Of a stretch of 64,000 bases of DNA, positions 1-11,816 are shown in pieces. The notes beneath the pieces were generated by a model. It had not been told where the DNA came from, did no database searches, and saw only the letters and a list, made by a program, of their open reading frames with translations. The DNA lies in NCBI RefSeq assembly GCF_001625215.2, contig NC_030381.2, positions 52,997,214 to 53,061,213 of the forward strand, given 5' to 3'. Position numbers and translations under genes: made by a program. Each line of letters begins with the position of its first letter. The first letter of the stretch is position 1. The stretch comes from Daucus carota subsp. sativus (Eukaryota; Streptophyta; Magnoliopsida; Apiales; Apiaceae).

Positions 1-948
1 AAGAGGGAAGGCAGATTTTGTATTATGCTTAATGGAAGAAGGTAACCCTAATATCTTTCTTTACATTTGATGGAAACTTAAAGTTGGGTACCTTCAACTT
101 TCTCAGCATGTTAAACCAGTCTCTTAAACTTTCAGAAATCATAAACCACCCCTGAGGTTTCCAGAAATCACAAACTAGTCTGTGTACTTGCAGAAAACTA
201 GTCCCTCACAGTTTCAGAAAATTACTGTGCCCTATGCTTCCAGAATTTGACATTTTGATCCTTTTAGTAAAATATAACTTCGAAGTTACAATGTTTTTAA
301 AATAATTAAATTCTTTCTTTTAATTTAAATTAAAAATTCTTGGTAAATACATAAATTTTAATCCAAGTTATAAACAAAAAATTAAAATTTAAAATTACTC
401 AAGGCAAATATGAAAAGTAAAAATATAATAATTAAGTTTGATCTTATCAGTAGCATCATGCAGAGTAATCCACCTTACAAAGGTCAACCAGAAAGAAACC
501 CAAAAAAGCATGACTATGCAAATAATTGCCCCAACGGTTAACATTTATCATTTATTATTTATTTTCAACAGTCCACAAGACACAACTTCATCTACTTATC
601 ATTTATTTTCACCAGTTACCTAGAAAAGATTGGATCATAACCTGTGGCTCTATGAAGCACCTCTATGGCGCTAGGACGAGGAGTGACATTGCTGTGCATC
701 TTAGCTATCTTCCAGTTTCTAGATATTACAATCCGTGTGTATTCATACAACTTAAACTATAAACAGATTTCTTATCTTAAAAGAAATCAAAAGAATTACA
801 CAATCAATGAACTATCATTCTTAAACAATGCATCTCGTAAGTATCATGCCAGAGTGAAAGGCTAAAATAAGAACGCTAGGAAAAAAACATTGTAGCAAAA
901 ACTAATACAAATCTAAAAGAAAACAAAGCTTATTACACAAAATTTACC
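1..948. repeat. 3'-flank block of F-box repeat unit 1
   Basis: This AT-rich non-coding stretch lies downstream of the first F-box gene. Its first ~500 bases recur almost word for word at 5776-6170, 24900-25390 and 31425-31930, and partly at 23246-23590. It is therefore part of the segment that was duplicated together with the F-box gene. The window starts inside or at the edge of this block. Short ORFs here are not conserved in frame between copies, so I call no gene. Confidence 0.8.
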
Positions 949-2521
949 TCATATACTTTGTGAGCATGTCCCTTTTTCATCTATAAGATTAAGCTTGCAA
1001 GTTGTTGATTCGCTCTGCAAGTTTAGCAGTTCTTGTCGGGCCTCTGCATCTTTTGGCAAATTTGAAATTTCAATTGATACATTTCGCAAAGAACTCCCAT
1101 AACCTAGTAGGAATTTAACAAATGCCAACTCCTCATTTATTCCATTGAATTTTTTAATATGTACTGTTTTAAGATGTGCGGATAAGCATTCTGGAACACG
1201 TATTTGTGACCAGCCCCACGAGCGGTGAGAATAATCAGCAAATAAACGAGAAACAAGACCCTGCCAACAAGAGAGAGCAATGTGTTAAATTTTAAGTTCA
1301 GTGTCCTTGACAAATACGTCAAATCTCAATTTTTAAACTCACCTGCGGAAATTTAAGACTTTCAAGGTTCGGTGAGTTTTGAAGGAAGTTGTCCAGTAAA
1401 GTTTCATGACAGTAATCATCAATGTTAAGCACCAGCTCAGTTAAGTTATGGAATGCAGGGAACTCATAATGACCTATTATAAACTCATTTACATATCCAG
1501 GCGGATCAGGCCTGAGGACCTAAAAATAAGAAGGCGAAACATGATAATCACATAAATTCTGTGCAAAGATAAATTTAGTTCATGTAAGTTAAGTTTTAGG
1601 CATGACACTAACCCCCATGGTGCGATCTGACAAAGTCAGAAATTTGACATTATTAATCTTTTTAAGCAGCCCAAACATGCAATCAACTCCCCGTGGTATC
1701 CCATAATTATAGATGTCGATTTCAGCTATTTTGAGGAATGGCAAGTTCTCCTTGAACAAAATATCATTATCACCGTCTGTAAAAGAAAGAATTTCGAACT
1801 TCTCTAACCTCGGTGTATCAATCAAAATTCGAAGCACGAATTCTTCAACACATGAACCAAAATATGTCAACCTCTTCAATACAGACCCACAAATACTTAA
1901 AGAATTGCCCGTAAGCCCTTTACATTCTTCAATAGCCAAATCTTCAAGCACAGGACAGTTTAACAAAAGCTTCCCAAGTGACTCATAGCTCGAAAACGTA
2001 ACACCGAGTAATCTAAGTACCCGAAGCCTCAAAAGCTTAACATTCTCCGGAATCTCAACTGACATTCTCCAACGGAGCCAAATAACTTCAACACCAGTGC
2101 ACATGTAGAAAAAATCTTGGACCAATTCATACGAGTCTGGATACCCAAAACAAAGTTGTATCTCTTTCAAATCACGTCCAAGCGCATTCATAATCCACTC
2201 GTTAACACGGTCCCGGTAGTAATCTCCACCATAAAAGTATAACTGGAATTTAGCGATTTTCAAATCAATCGGCCTACGCATCAAAAATTTATCAACAAAG
2301 TCGGTGAAATGTGTGCGTGACTTCCTATAATTCCTAACATCAACAAAATCAAGATTCGGGAGCGACTCGCAGAGAGGCCTCCATCTTTTGGACAAGATAC
2401 AAGTGCGCACAGCAGTTTCAATTGGAAGCAATGCAAGTATAGCGATGAGTAGTGAGTCAGGTAAATCACTGATTCTATCTACTTTACAGATATTCGCTAA
2501 TTGTTTTGAAGTCGAATCCAT
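949..2521 (-). CDS. F-box/LRR/FBD protein, array copy 1
   Basis: Assembled from three exons on the minus strand: 2521-1613, 1519-1343 and 1260-949, giving 465 aa. The first intron uses GTTAGT..TTTAG and the second GTGAGT..GGCAG; both match the paralogues. An F-box lies at about residues 14-58 (DRISDLPDSLL, then ILSKRW and LPNLDF). A leucine-rich middle follows (VLEDLAIEEC, LTGNSLSICG). The FBD domain is in exon 3 (VPECLSAHLKTV). Proteins of this family are usually substrate receptors of SCF ubiquitin ligases, binding SKP1 through the F-box; the target here is unknown. The last codons differ from other copies: the TTATAA stop motif is lost and the frame runs to TGA at 949-951. It is the most diverged of the five in its exon 1. 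Exons are inferred without transcripts. Confidence 0.88.
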
Positions 2522-3662
2522 AATATGATAACAATGAATTGCATAAAAAGTAGATATTAGAGATCAAAAGCTGGATGAGTACTGGAAGGAAGAGAGATTA
2601 ATTACCAAATTCGATGCGCGAGAAGCGTTTCAGCTTACTTCACTAGACTGGGACTGACCTAAAACAATCAACAGTCTTTCTAGGTTTGCAACAGATTTTG
2701 AGCATGTTTGACCCGGATCAAAATTACCCGGAAAGACATAAGTTCAGACCACGTTTAGCCCAAAGAACTTTTTAATTGGCCGATACAGAGAGAATTTTGT
2801 TAACGAAATCGGAATTGATACATTTATCCCCAAATATAGTTTGGGAAGATATGATTGGTTCATCGTAAATTACTCAATTAAAATTAAAAAAATTGGAACA
2901 TAATTCGAGGTATCTATAAAAAATGAATATGAAATAAATCTAATTTTGATTTTTGTAGTTACTCCCTCAGTTCTTCTCATTTCTTTACGTTAGTTTTTGG
3001 CACGTTTTTTACGACTCATTTAAAGTATAGTTTCATAATATATTTTTAAAAAAAAATTATCTGGATAAAAATTTGATGTTTAAATTTTTATTCAAAAAAA
3101 AAATTAAGAAAAAAATTATGAAACTATATTTTATAAGAGTTTCAAAATGCATGCAAACAGTGAACAATATACTTCTCCAAATCATTATCGAGACACTAAA
3201 AAACAAAGTAAAGATCCTTTTGTTTTGAGCCTTGACATTGCAATTAGGGACATAATTAGATGGCCTACATGTTCCACATAAAGAAGTCGAGCAAAAAAAA
3301 GAGATTGAGAGAGCATTTGGAGTAACGATATCTCGCAAAGAGCAGTGGAAGGCAAGTCTTCTTCATGCATTTCCGGTCTAGCCTTCTTCAAAGCAACTAA
3401 TTGTCCAGAAACCTTGGCTCTGCTTTGTACACTTTTCTGTACGTTCCCTTCCCGATCTTTTCAAGCTTCTCGTATTTGTCTTTCATTTCAACTGATTATG
3501 ATACAAATTCAGTATGTTTGTTTGTTTAGGTGTGGTGCGGAAGAGAGAGGCTCTATGATATAGAATGTGGAATCGCAGCTCATGTTATAAAATCGGAATT
3601 AATAAGATGTAAACAACCTGCATTGCAATAAAATGTTAGTTTTTGATTCGAGTATGTTTTTA
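2522..3662. other. 5' region of F-box copy 1 with Stowaway-like fragment
   Basis: This AT-rich upstream region has no supported gene. From 2963 it carries a TA followed by CTCCCTCAGTTCTTCTC, which resembles the left end of a Stowaway MITE. No matching right end is seen, so that element is probably truncated near 3180. The first ~130 bases upstream of the ATG resemble the same position in copies 3 and 4. Confidence 0.45.
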
Positions 3663-4033
3663 GGTACTGTTTGGGCTTGCTGTTGCAGACACTGACAGCA
3701 ACAGCAGTTTTTTGCTGAAAAGCAGGTGAAAAACTGTTTGGTAAATCCAAAAACAGCTTTTCTGAACAGCAGCTTTTAGCTGAAAAGCTGCTGTTAGAAA
3801 AAGCAAGTCCTCCCATGCTTTTGAAAAAAACTGCTTTTCAGCTTTTACAGAATGCTGTTATAAATTTCATTATAAAACCTTACCAAAAACATTATTTTTA
3901 TTTATATTATAACTCAAAATAAGTAAATATCAAAAAATTACCAAACAGTTATCTGATTTCTACGACAGCACTTATTTTATCAGCACTTTTTCTGACAGCA
4001 CAGCATTTTTTAACAGCACTCCCAAACATACCC
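3663..4033. mobile_element. Tourist-like (PIF/Harbinger) MITE, 371 bp
   Basis: The element starts GGTACTGTTTGGG and ends CCCAAACATACCC, which are imperfect inverted repeats of the GGGNNTGTTTGG type. It is flanked on both sides by the 3-bp target duplication TTA (3660-3662 and 4034-4036), as expected for PIF/Harbinger elements. The interior is rich in short palindromes built on GCTGTT and AGCTGAAAAGCT. There is no coding capacity. It sits in the 5' flank of F-box copy 1 and is absent from the other units. Confidence 0.85.
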
Positions 4034-4397
4034 TTAATTTGGGGGTTTTGAGTAGGATCTCGATTTGGTTTTTTTTTTTAAAGTTGTACTCTATGAAATT
4101 AGCGGGAGTTTAGGGATGATTATGTATGTTCAATTATACCTCTATATTCTGTTATAATTAACATGGCTTTGAATAGAAAAGGGACAACCAGTTGCAAAAC
4201 GTGAGAGACCGGAAACTTGGAGTGCAACATTCAATGTTTTGAATAGTGAGATCAAATCAAAAAAGCATCCTAAGATGTTAGGTGCAAAATAGAATTTACC
4301 CGTATTTGATTCCACTTTAAATCTAAGCATAAAATCTGCTATAATAACAAACTATACTTTTTAATTTCATATTTAACAATAAATAGATCTAGGGTTT

Positions 4398-4665
4398 GTT
4401 ACCTTAGCTTAAAAGAGATACCTTATTGCTTAAAGTGGAAAAGTGGATTATAAATTACTTGAACTTATAAGTTGTCGAAGTGTTTGCTTAAAATGGAAAA
4501 GTGGATTATAAACGACTTCAACTTATAAGTTATCGAAGTGTTTGGACAAAGTATGTGAAAAGAAGAGTTGTTGGAGATAGAAGTTACATATAGCAGCATC
4601 CAAGTTCTGCTCATAAAATTCAAAATAAGTACATACCGGCATTTTTTACCAAACAATCCTACAAA
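4398..4665. mobile_element. Degenerate MITE with internal direct repeat
   Basis: The phrase GCTTAAAGTGGAAAAGTGG followed by acttataagtt and gaagtgtttg occurs twice in tandem (about 4428-4487 and 4488-4547). The right end reads TTTTTTACCAAACAATCC. The same family is seen at 19852 and, more decayed, at 29140-30200. No clean target duplication was found, so the limits are approximate. Confidence 0.55.
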
Positions 4666-4679
4666 GTACAGTCATCTTA

Positions 4680-5775
4680 TCCAAGGATAAAAACCCCAAG
4701 CAGTCCGCCAACCACCAACCTATCTAACGATAGCAATGGGCTTGCAGACTTATTAAAATGCCACTTACTGGTGGGTGTAGTAGGAGAAGTGCCACCAAAT
4801 ATTGCATTCAATCAAACTCTGCTACATTCAACTCTCCAATGTTCTGAACCCTGCGCAAGTAAGATTCGGCCTCAAATTTTAGTATGGAGATAAATAGATA
4901 TATTTCTAAGCTGAAATCAATAGGTAAATATTTCTGTTTTAAAATATGTAAAAATTAACTATAGAGATAACTCAACAGTTAGCCTCTCCTGTTTCTGTTT
5001 CATTATACAACCGGAGGTTCCGACCAAAAATACAAGTTCTTTTAATCACTAATCACGGATTTAGAGTGTAATTAAATTAAATCGCCACTCTTCACAGTGT
5101 TTCTGAAAGGCTACATTTTACTTCAACTAAACTAGGACACCATTCTCAAAGGCATTAGATAATGCATCGAAGATCAAATTAATGTTAAATTACATTTAAT
5201 AATACACTAATACTCCAATATTTCTTGCTTGTTCCATTCCAACTTTTCCAATGGAATGAATGCAGTCACCAACTAATAGTGCTTGATCTCTTAAACTCCG
5301 TAGGGGACCCAAGCTTTGATGTACTGATCAAACTTGTTTCTACAAGGTATGTATGGATAGGTATTACTGTCCCACTTACATGGTCGTGCCAAAAGCCAAT
5401 ATACAGGATGAACTATAGTAATGTCTATGTTTAACTTGAAAACTATGATATCCACTTGCAAATTAGACAGTTGATTGAACCAGCTGTATTCAGCTACACA
5501 TAAACCAGCCAAAAAATTTATAAATTTTCTAATAATCCATTCTGTATTATCTTGGCGAAAAGTCTAGTCTGAGTGTCTGACAAATTCGGGTTCATCACAA
5601 GTGTTTTAAATTTACACACTACACTGACAATCTGATTTAGGGACTTGTGGTGAAGGCAGAGATCTAAAGGAAGTACGCAAGACATGTAGCACCAGACCAC
5701 TTGCTTTGGCTCACGTAAATGTATAATATAACCAATTAGAATCATAACTATACTACTATAACCAGAATTACACAT
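4680..5775. repeat. Distal 5'-flank block of F-box units
   Basis: This non-coding block recurs at about 18720-19790 and 30220-31420, in each case far upstream of an F-box gene and directly before the next 3'-flank block. Shared landmarks include the passage with ATTTCTTGCTTGTTCCAT (about 5220), the one with TACATGGTCGTGCCAA (about 5378) and the one with GGCGAAAAGTCT (about 5555). ORFs overlapping it are not conserved in frame between copies. It marks the boundary of the duplicated unit. Confidence 0.75.
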
Positions 5776-7224
5776 CTGTGAAGAGGGAGGGCAGAGTTTG
5801 TTTTATGCTTAATGGAAGAAGGTAACCCTAATATCTTTCTTTGCAGTTGATGGAAACATTAAAGTTGGATACCTTCAACTTTCTCAGCATGTTAAACCAT
5901 TCTCTTAAGCTTTCAGATATCATAAACCAACCCTGAGGTTTCCAGAATTACGAACTAGTCTCTGTACTTCCAGAAAACTAGTCCCTCGCAGTTTCAAAAA
6001 AATTACTGGCAAATCCCTATGCTTCCAGAATTTAACATCTTGATCCATTTAGTAAAACTCAACTTAGAAGTTACAATTTTTTAAAACATTTAATCATCTT
6101 TTTAAATTAAACTAAACGTTCTTGGTAAATACATTAATTTTAGTTCAAGTTATAAACACAAAATTAAAGGGTTAATTATCAAATGGATCACTTATTCCAG
6201 CATAATGTATCATCCGCATCACTGCGAAATCTTTGGTCTCACATAAACCACTCAACAGACTAACGGTAGCATGCCGTTAAATCAAATTAAAAAATACGTT
6301 AAAGTTAACGTTTCACAAAAGATTTTATATCAATAAAACTACAAAATAAATAAATCAAATATAAAAAAATATGACAAAAAATTTTACTGTAATAAAGCTA
6401 GAAATTAGTATTAAGCTTTTAATTCATGTACAGGTCTAAAACCCCGAATACACTACTCACACTTATGTTTACAGGGGAATTAAGTTAAGTGGAATATACA
6501 GTCAGCAGAAGTAGTCGTTACTTTTCCACCTCAGCTCCCGTTAGTTTTTTTAATTTGATTTAACGGAATGCAACCGTTTGTTTGTTGAGTGATTTAAGTG
6601 AGACCGAAAATTTCGCAGTGATGCGGATGATACATTGGGCTGGAATAAATGATCCGGTTGATAATTAACCCCAAAATTAAAATTAAAAATTACTTAAAGC
6701 AATATAGAAAGTAAAATAAGAATATTAAAGTTCGATCTTATCAGTAGCATCACGCATAAGTAGCCCGACCTTACAAAAGTTAACGAGAAAGAAACCCAAA
6801 AAGCATAACTATGCAAATAATTGCCCCCACCAGTCCACAAGACACAACTACATCTACTTATCACTCATTTTCACCCGTAACCTAAGATTGGATCTTAACC
6901 TGTGGCTCTATGAAGCACCTCTATGGCTCTAGGACGAGGAGTGACATTGCTGTGCATCTTAGCTATCTTCCAGTTTCTAGATATTAGAATCCATGTGTAT
7001 TCATACAATTTAAACTATAAACAGATTCCTTATCTAAAAAGAAAGCAAAGGAATTACACCATCAATGAACTATCATTCTTAAACAATGCATCTTGTTAAT
7101 TTTCATGCCACAGTGAAAGGCTAAAATAACAATGCTGGGAGAAAAAACATTGTAGCAAAAACTAATAAAAAACTAAAAGAAAAACAGAGCTTATTACGAA
7201 AAATTTACCTCATACACTTTGTGA
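5776..7224. repeat. 3'-flank block of F-box repeat unit 2
   Basis: This is a second copy of the block at position 1, downstream of F-box copy 2. It is interrupted by the 504-bp MITE at 6169-6672. Once that insert is removed it runs collinear with 1-948 down to the F-box stop codon. No gene is seen. Confidence 0.78.
6169..6672. mobile_element. Mutator-like (MULE) MITE with long inverted repeats
   Basis: The element is 504 bp with terminal inverted repeats of about 130 bp. The left end begins GGGTTAATTATCAAA, and the right end is the complement of GGGGTTAATTATCAACC. Both arms share ATGTATCATCCGCATCACTG. It is flanked by a perfect 9-bp target duplication AAAATTAAA (6160-6168 and 6673-6681), the signature of Mutator-superfamily insertion. 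The other F-box units keep the uninterrupted site. No ORF is present, so it needs a transposase in trans. Confidence 0.92.
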
Positions 7225-8760
7225 TTATAAGGAGCACGTTCCATTTTCATCTATAAGACTAAGCTTGCAAGTTGTTGATTCGCTCTGTAAGTTTAACAGT
7301 TCTTGCCAGGCCTCGTCATCTTTTGACAAATTTGAAATTTCAATTGAAACATTTCGCAAAGCACTTCCATAAGCTAGCAGGTATTTAACAAATGCCAATT
7401 CCTCATCATATCCAGCGAAATTTTTAATATATACTGTTTTAAGATGTGCGGATAAGCATTCTGGAACACGTGATTGTGACCCGCCCCATGAGCAGCGAAA
7501 AGATTCATCAATGCAAACAAGACTCTGCCAACAAGAGAGAGCAAAGTGTTAAATTCTAAGTTCAGTGTCCTGCTTGACAAATACGTTAAATCTCAGTTTT
7601 TAAACTCACCTGCGGAAATACAAGACTTTCAAGGTTCGGTGAGTTTTGAAGGAAGTCATCCAGTAAAGTTTCATCAAAATAATCTAAAACATTAATTACC
7701 AACTCAGTCAAGTTATGAAATGGGGGAAACTCATAACGATCATCATCATCATCTGCCAGGCTGAGGATCTTCAAAATAAGAAGGCAAACCGTGATAGTCA
7801 CATAAATTTGCAGCAAAGATAAAAATTAGTTCATGTAAGTTAAGATTTAGGCATGAGACTAACCTCCACAGTGTTATCTGACAAAGTCAAAATTTTGACA
7901 TGATTAATCTGTTTAAGCAGCCCAAACACCCAATCAACTCCTTGTCCCATCTCATGAGCACATATGTCGATTTCAGCTATCTTGAGGAATGGCAAGTTCA
8001 ACTTGAACAAAATATCATTATCACCGCCTGTGTAACAACCAATTTTGAGATTCTCTAATCTCGGTGTATCAATCAAAGTCCGAAGCACTTCATCATATGA
8101 AATAAGACAACATGACAACCTCTTTAATACAGGTCCACAAATACTTAAAGAGTTGCCCGTAAGCCATTCACAGTCAACAATTTTCAAATCTTCAAGCACA
8201 GGACAGTTTAACAAAAGCTTCCCAACTGACTCATAGCTCGAAATTGTTACATTGTTGAAGCCTAGCACCCGAAGCCTCGGAAGCGGAACATTCTCCGGAA
8301 TCTCAACTGATATTTTCCCACTGAGTAGAAGAACTTCAACACTAGTACACATGTTAAAAAAATTCTTGGACCAATTTATACAAGTCTGGAAACGAAACAA
8401 TAAGTCTATCTCTTTCAAATCACGTCCAAGCGCATTCATAATCCACTCATTAACACGGTCCCGGTAGTAATCTCCACGATAACAATCTAACCGGAATTTA
8501 GCAATTTTCAAATCATTCGGCCTACGCATCAAAAATCTATCAACAAAGTCGGTGAAATGTCTGCCTGGATTCCTATAATCAGAAAATTCAAGATTCGGGA
8601 GTGACTCGCAGAGAGGCCTCCATCTTTTGGACAAGATACAAGTGCGCACAGCAGTTTCAATTGGAAGCAGTGCAAGTATAGCGATGAGTAGCGAGTCAGG
8701 TAAATCACTGATTCTATCTGCCTTACAAATATTCGCTAATTTTTTTGAAGTTGAATCCAT
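7225..8760 (-). CDS. F-box/LRR/FBD protein, array copy 2
   Basis: Three exons on the minus strand (8760-7864, 7768-7610, 7524-7225) give 451 aa. The start is the conserved MDSTSKKLANIC. The F-box spans about residues 14-57 (RISDLPDSLLIAIL, ILSKRWRPL). LRR-like segments include VLEDLKIVDCEWLTGNSLS. The exon 2 product is Asp-rich after the splice (ADDDDDRYEF). The FBD domain in exon 3 reads VPECLSAHLKTVYIKNFAG. The stop is TAA within TTATAA. Probable SCF substrate receptor; substrate unknown. The 3' half of exon 1 is nearly identical to copy 3, while the sequence just upstream of the ATG resembles copy 5. Intact as far as can be seen. Confidence 0.9.
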
Positions 8761-9756
8761 GACACGACACGATTGAATTAGGCAAAAAGTGGATTTCAGA
8801 AGGAAACGAAGAGAGATTAATTACCAAATTCGATGGGCGAGAAACGTTTCAGCTTACTCCAGGAGACTCTGGGACAGCGATGAAACAATTTATCTGAGTT
8901 AGGTATTGTATAAAAAGAAACAAATCCAACAATATCGCGGTTATTATCTAAATCCGTAGCACATTTCCATATTTTTTTGTCATTACCTAATTAAGGTAAA
9001 TTTATTTTCCTATTTTCTTTTTTGTTTATTTTTTCTTTTTTAATCTTTTCCTCCGGATGTCCCTCTCTTTACACCCATCCCTTCTATTGAAATAATAACA
9101 ATGAACAAAAATTGGATTGTTATAGGAGTTAAACATTAAAAATAGATTTTTTAAATCGCTAGAACACATTGTTTTATCTATCTATGTATTTGGGTATATT
9201 ATAAATCCAGAACAATGCTAACTCATCAATTCACCTAATTCAAATCAATTCCACATATTTAATATATTGACATGTCAGGAATCTTCCCATATTTATCTAA
9301 AAATATCAATTTTAATTAATACAAATAAATCAGCCTTAAATTTAAATAATCTCAAGGGAGTTAGGTCAATTGTCATCTAAACAATAATTTCTCAAATTGA
9401 ATCTCCCTAATTCAAGAGATATTGCAATAACTATTTACCATAATTATATCATTTTTGATTATTTTTTTTGAATTTTGAATTTGTGCTAAAAATATAACTG
9501 CTAAAGGAATTCAGAGTTGTGTCATTGGCTCAATGATGAATATTCATGCTTTTCAATATATTTATTTAATTGCTTATTGCTTATAAGATAATTTTTATTA
9601 GATTAATATTTAGATTAGTTATAAAAACAAAATCAAATTATTCATTTGTTTAGAAAAACAGAAAAGAAGTGAGCTCTTGATTTTTTACGTTGAACGATAC
9701 CTTTACTTATTCTATTATAATCGACAAAAAATAAAGTTTAAATTGAGTCAGATCAC
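8761..9756. other. AT-rich spacer
   Basis: About 150 bp of 5' flank shared with copy 5 is followed by AT-rich sequence with no supported gene or repeat boundary. The distal 5'-flank block present in units 1, 3 and 4 is missing here, so the junction of unit 2 has been lost or replaced. Confidence 0.6.
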
Positions 9757-10391
9757 TCATCGATGTCTGATTGAGTCATAAACCCAAAAAAAATAAAATC
9801 GAATGACCTGTCGTGTGCACCAACCTTTCCATTGGTTAAGGATGAGAATAACCGATTCAACTACTCTTTTAGGCTCCTTTCCTTTCTGCTTCCATATGAT
9901 CTTGTTTCTATTTTTCCACAAAGACCAACATATCATGCTTATAACGCTCGCTTCGTTTGCTGTAAATCTTTGTAACTCCCCTTCCATCCACTCAGCAACA
10001 GTCGGAGGCTACTTGTTGAATATTCATATATCAAGCTCTATGTCAGTATAAGTCGCGAATTCACAATTGATCAAAACATGAAAATCATTTTCATCTGTCA
10101 GATTGCACACTGGACAATGGACATAGTGCGCTCACTTGCACTCTTTTCAAGCATAACTAATCTTTTGTAGGTAAAATATCCGATGAAGGTGTTTTACTTT
10201 TGTCAAGGAACCAGTTACTATAAAACCTCGGGATCTTATATTCTAACATTCCCCCTCACTCGAGAACCCATTTATGCCTGAGCTCTGATACCATGTCAAG
10301 GAACCAGTTACTCTAAAACCTCAAGGTATTAGAGAATGGCCCTTTCGGGATCTTATATTCTAACAACTTTTAATGGAATTTTTAGGTTCAA
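9757..10391 (-). pseudogene. LINE reverse-transcriptase tail (zf-RVT region) remnant
   Basis: On the minus strand one frame reads CPVCNLTDENDFHVLINCEF (around 10050-10110), matching the zinc-binding region after plant LINE-type reverse transcriptases (CPxC...H.L..C). Further on, ICWSLWKNRNKIIWKQK (about 9880-9930) matches the W..W..RN..W motif found next. The pieces fall in different frames with stops between them, so this is a decayed fragment. It is split by the small LTR element at 10201-10365. Confidence 0.75.
10201..10365 (-). mobile_element. 165-bp miniature LTR retrotransposon (TRIM/SMART-like)
   Basis: Read on the minus strand: a 72-bp repeat (10365-10294) starting TGTTAGAATATAAGATCCCG and ending CCTTGACA. 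Directly after it comes TGGTATCAGAGC, the usual primer-binding site for initiator tRNA-Met. An internal part of only 45 bp ends in the purine run GAGTGAGGGGGAA. A second copy of the repeat follows (10248-10201), same ends but 24 bp shorter. The whole is flanked by the 5-bp duplication ACTTT (10196-10200 and 10366-10370). All LTR-element hallmarks except coding are present, so it must use proteins from another element. Confidence 0.88.
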
Positions 10392-10941
10392 CTAGTGAAA
10401 AAAGCCGCGCTTCGCGGCGGCGTTATGAAATTTTTATAAATCTAGACAAAAAATTGTTTAAGCTACTTTCCCGTCAAACATAACACTAATAAAAAAATTA
10501 TTATTATTTAGATAAAAATTAATTTGGGCCGCCCTCCCCTGAAACACAATACTTATAAATAATCATTTTTATAAATTTTGATATGAAATAATATTATAAT
10601 TACATAAAAGTTATTTTGAGTTGTGTTCCCGTTAAACATATCTTCAATATATCTTATCGAAAATAAGAATTGTATATATTACTTTACATATCTTAAATAT
10701 AAATTGTATTTTATCAATTATTATTAGTTTGAATAAATATAATCCTATTCTTTTAGGATTACTAAATAAAAAAAGAATCGTATCATCTTTAGAATTAAAT
10801 AAGAAAAGAATTGTAGTACTTTTAGAATTCTTGTACCTGATTTTTTGAATTACAATTATATTTTCTCTCCGAAATTCAAGAAAAGTCAGAAGACTGAATC
10901 GAACAATCCTAGATACGCCCGCATCCTACTTTATATATATA
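10392..10941 (-). mobile_element. Non-autonomous Helitron A
   Basis: On the minus strand the 3' end is a GC hairpin (GCCGCG, AAG, CGCGGC) followed by TTTTTTCACTAG and a T, the classical plant Helitron terminus. The other end is AT-rich (TATATATATAAAGTAGGATGCGGGCG) and abuts Helitron B. There are no terminal inverted repeats, no target duplication and no ORF. Confidence 0.8.
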
Positions 10942-11816
10942 CTAGTGAAAAAAGCCACGCTTCACGGCGGCGTCATGAATTTTTTATAAATTTAGACAAA
11001 AAATTGTTTTAGCTGCTTTCCCGTCAAACATAATATTAATAAAAAAATTATTATTATTTAGATAAAATTTAATTTGGGCCGCCCTCCCCTTAAACACAAT
11101 ACTAATAAATAATCTTTTTTTATAAATTTTGATATGAAATAATATTACAATTCCATAAAAGTTATTTTCAGTCGTGTTCTCGTTCGCGGCGGGGTTACGA
11201 ATTTTTTATAAATTTAGACAAAAAATTGTTTTAGCTGCTTTCCTGTCAAACATAATACTAATAGAAAATTTATTATTATTTAGGTAAAATTTAATTTGGG
11301 CCGCCCTCCCCTTAAACACAATACTAATAAATAATCTTTTTTTATAAATTTTGATACGAAATAATATTATAATTCCATAAAAGTTATTTTCAGTCGTGTT
11401 CCCGTTAAACATATCTTCAATATATCTTATCGAAAATAAGAATTGTATATATTATTTTACATATTTTAAATATAAATTGTGTTTTAACTATTATTATTAG
11501 TTTGAATAAATATAATTCTATTTCTTTTAGAATTACTAAATAAGAAAAGAATTGTATCATTTTTAGAATTCAATAAGTAATACTATTCTATCATATTTAG
11601 AATTTAATAAGAAATACCAAATAAGAAAAGAACGGTATCAATTCAATAAGAAAAGAATTGTATTACCTTCAGAATTCTTGGACCTGATTTTTTGAATTAT
11701 AATATTTTTTCTCCAAAATTTAAGAAAAATCAGAAGACTGAATCGAGCAATTCTAGATATGCCCGCATTCTACTTTATATATATATATATTGATTGATTG
11801 ATGATTGATTGATGAT
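10942..11816 (-). mobile_element. Non-autonomous Helitron B with internal duplication
   Basis: It has the same 3' terminus as A: CTAG at 10942-10945 preceded on the minus strand by a mutated hairpin. The 5' end is the TCAATCAATCAATATATA-type sequence at about 11790-11816. A stretch of about 220 bp containing CAAAAAATTGTTTTAGCTGC is repeated in tandem inside (about 10960-11180 and 11185-11400). No coding sequence. Confidence 0.75.

Noticed and set aside
1137-1322. Minus-strand open frame MTYLSRTLNL... and its repeats near 7374, 15457 and 26645
   Set aside because: These are out-of-frame readings across the intron 2/exon 3 region of the F-box genes. The true frame there encodes the FBD domain (VPECL..HLKTV).
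1713-1988. Plus-strand open frames opposite the F-box exons (also 8045, 16155, 16608, 27399, 27804, 34289)
   Set aside because: They are antisense shadows of the conserved exon 1 and have no family resemblance of their own.
2522-2640. Possible 5'-UTR intron starting GTAATTAATC upstream of F-box copies
   Set aside because: The only nearby acceptors would give an intron of about 24 bases, too short for plant splicing.
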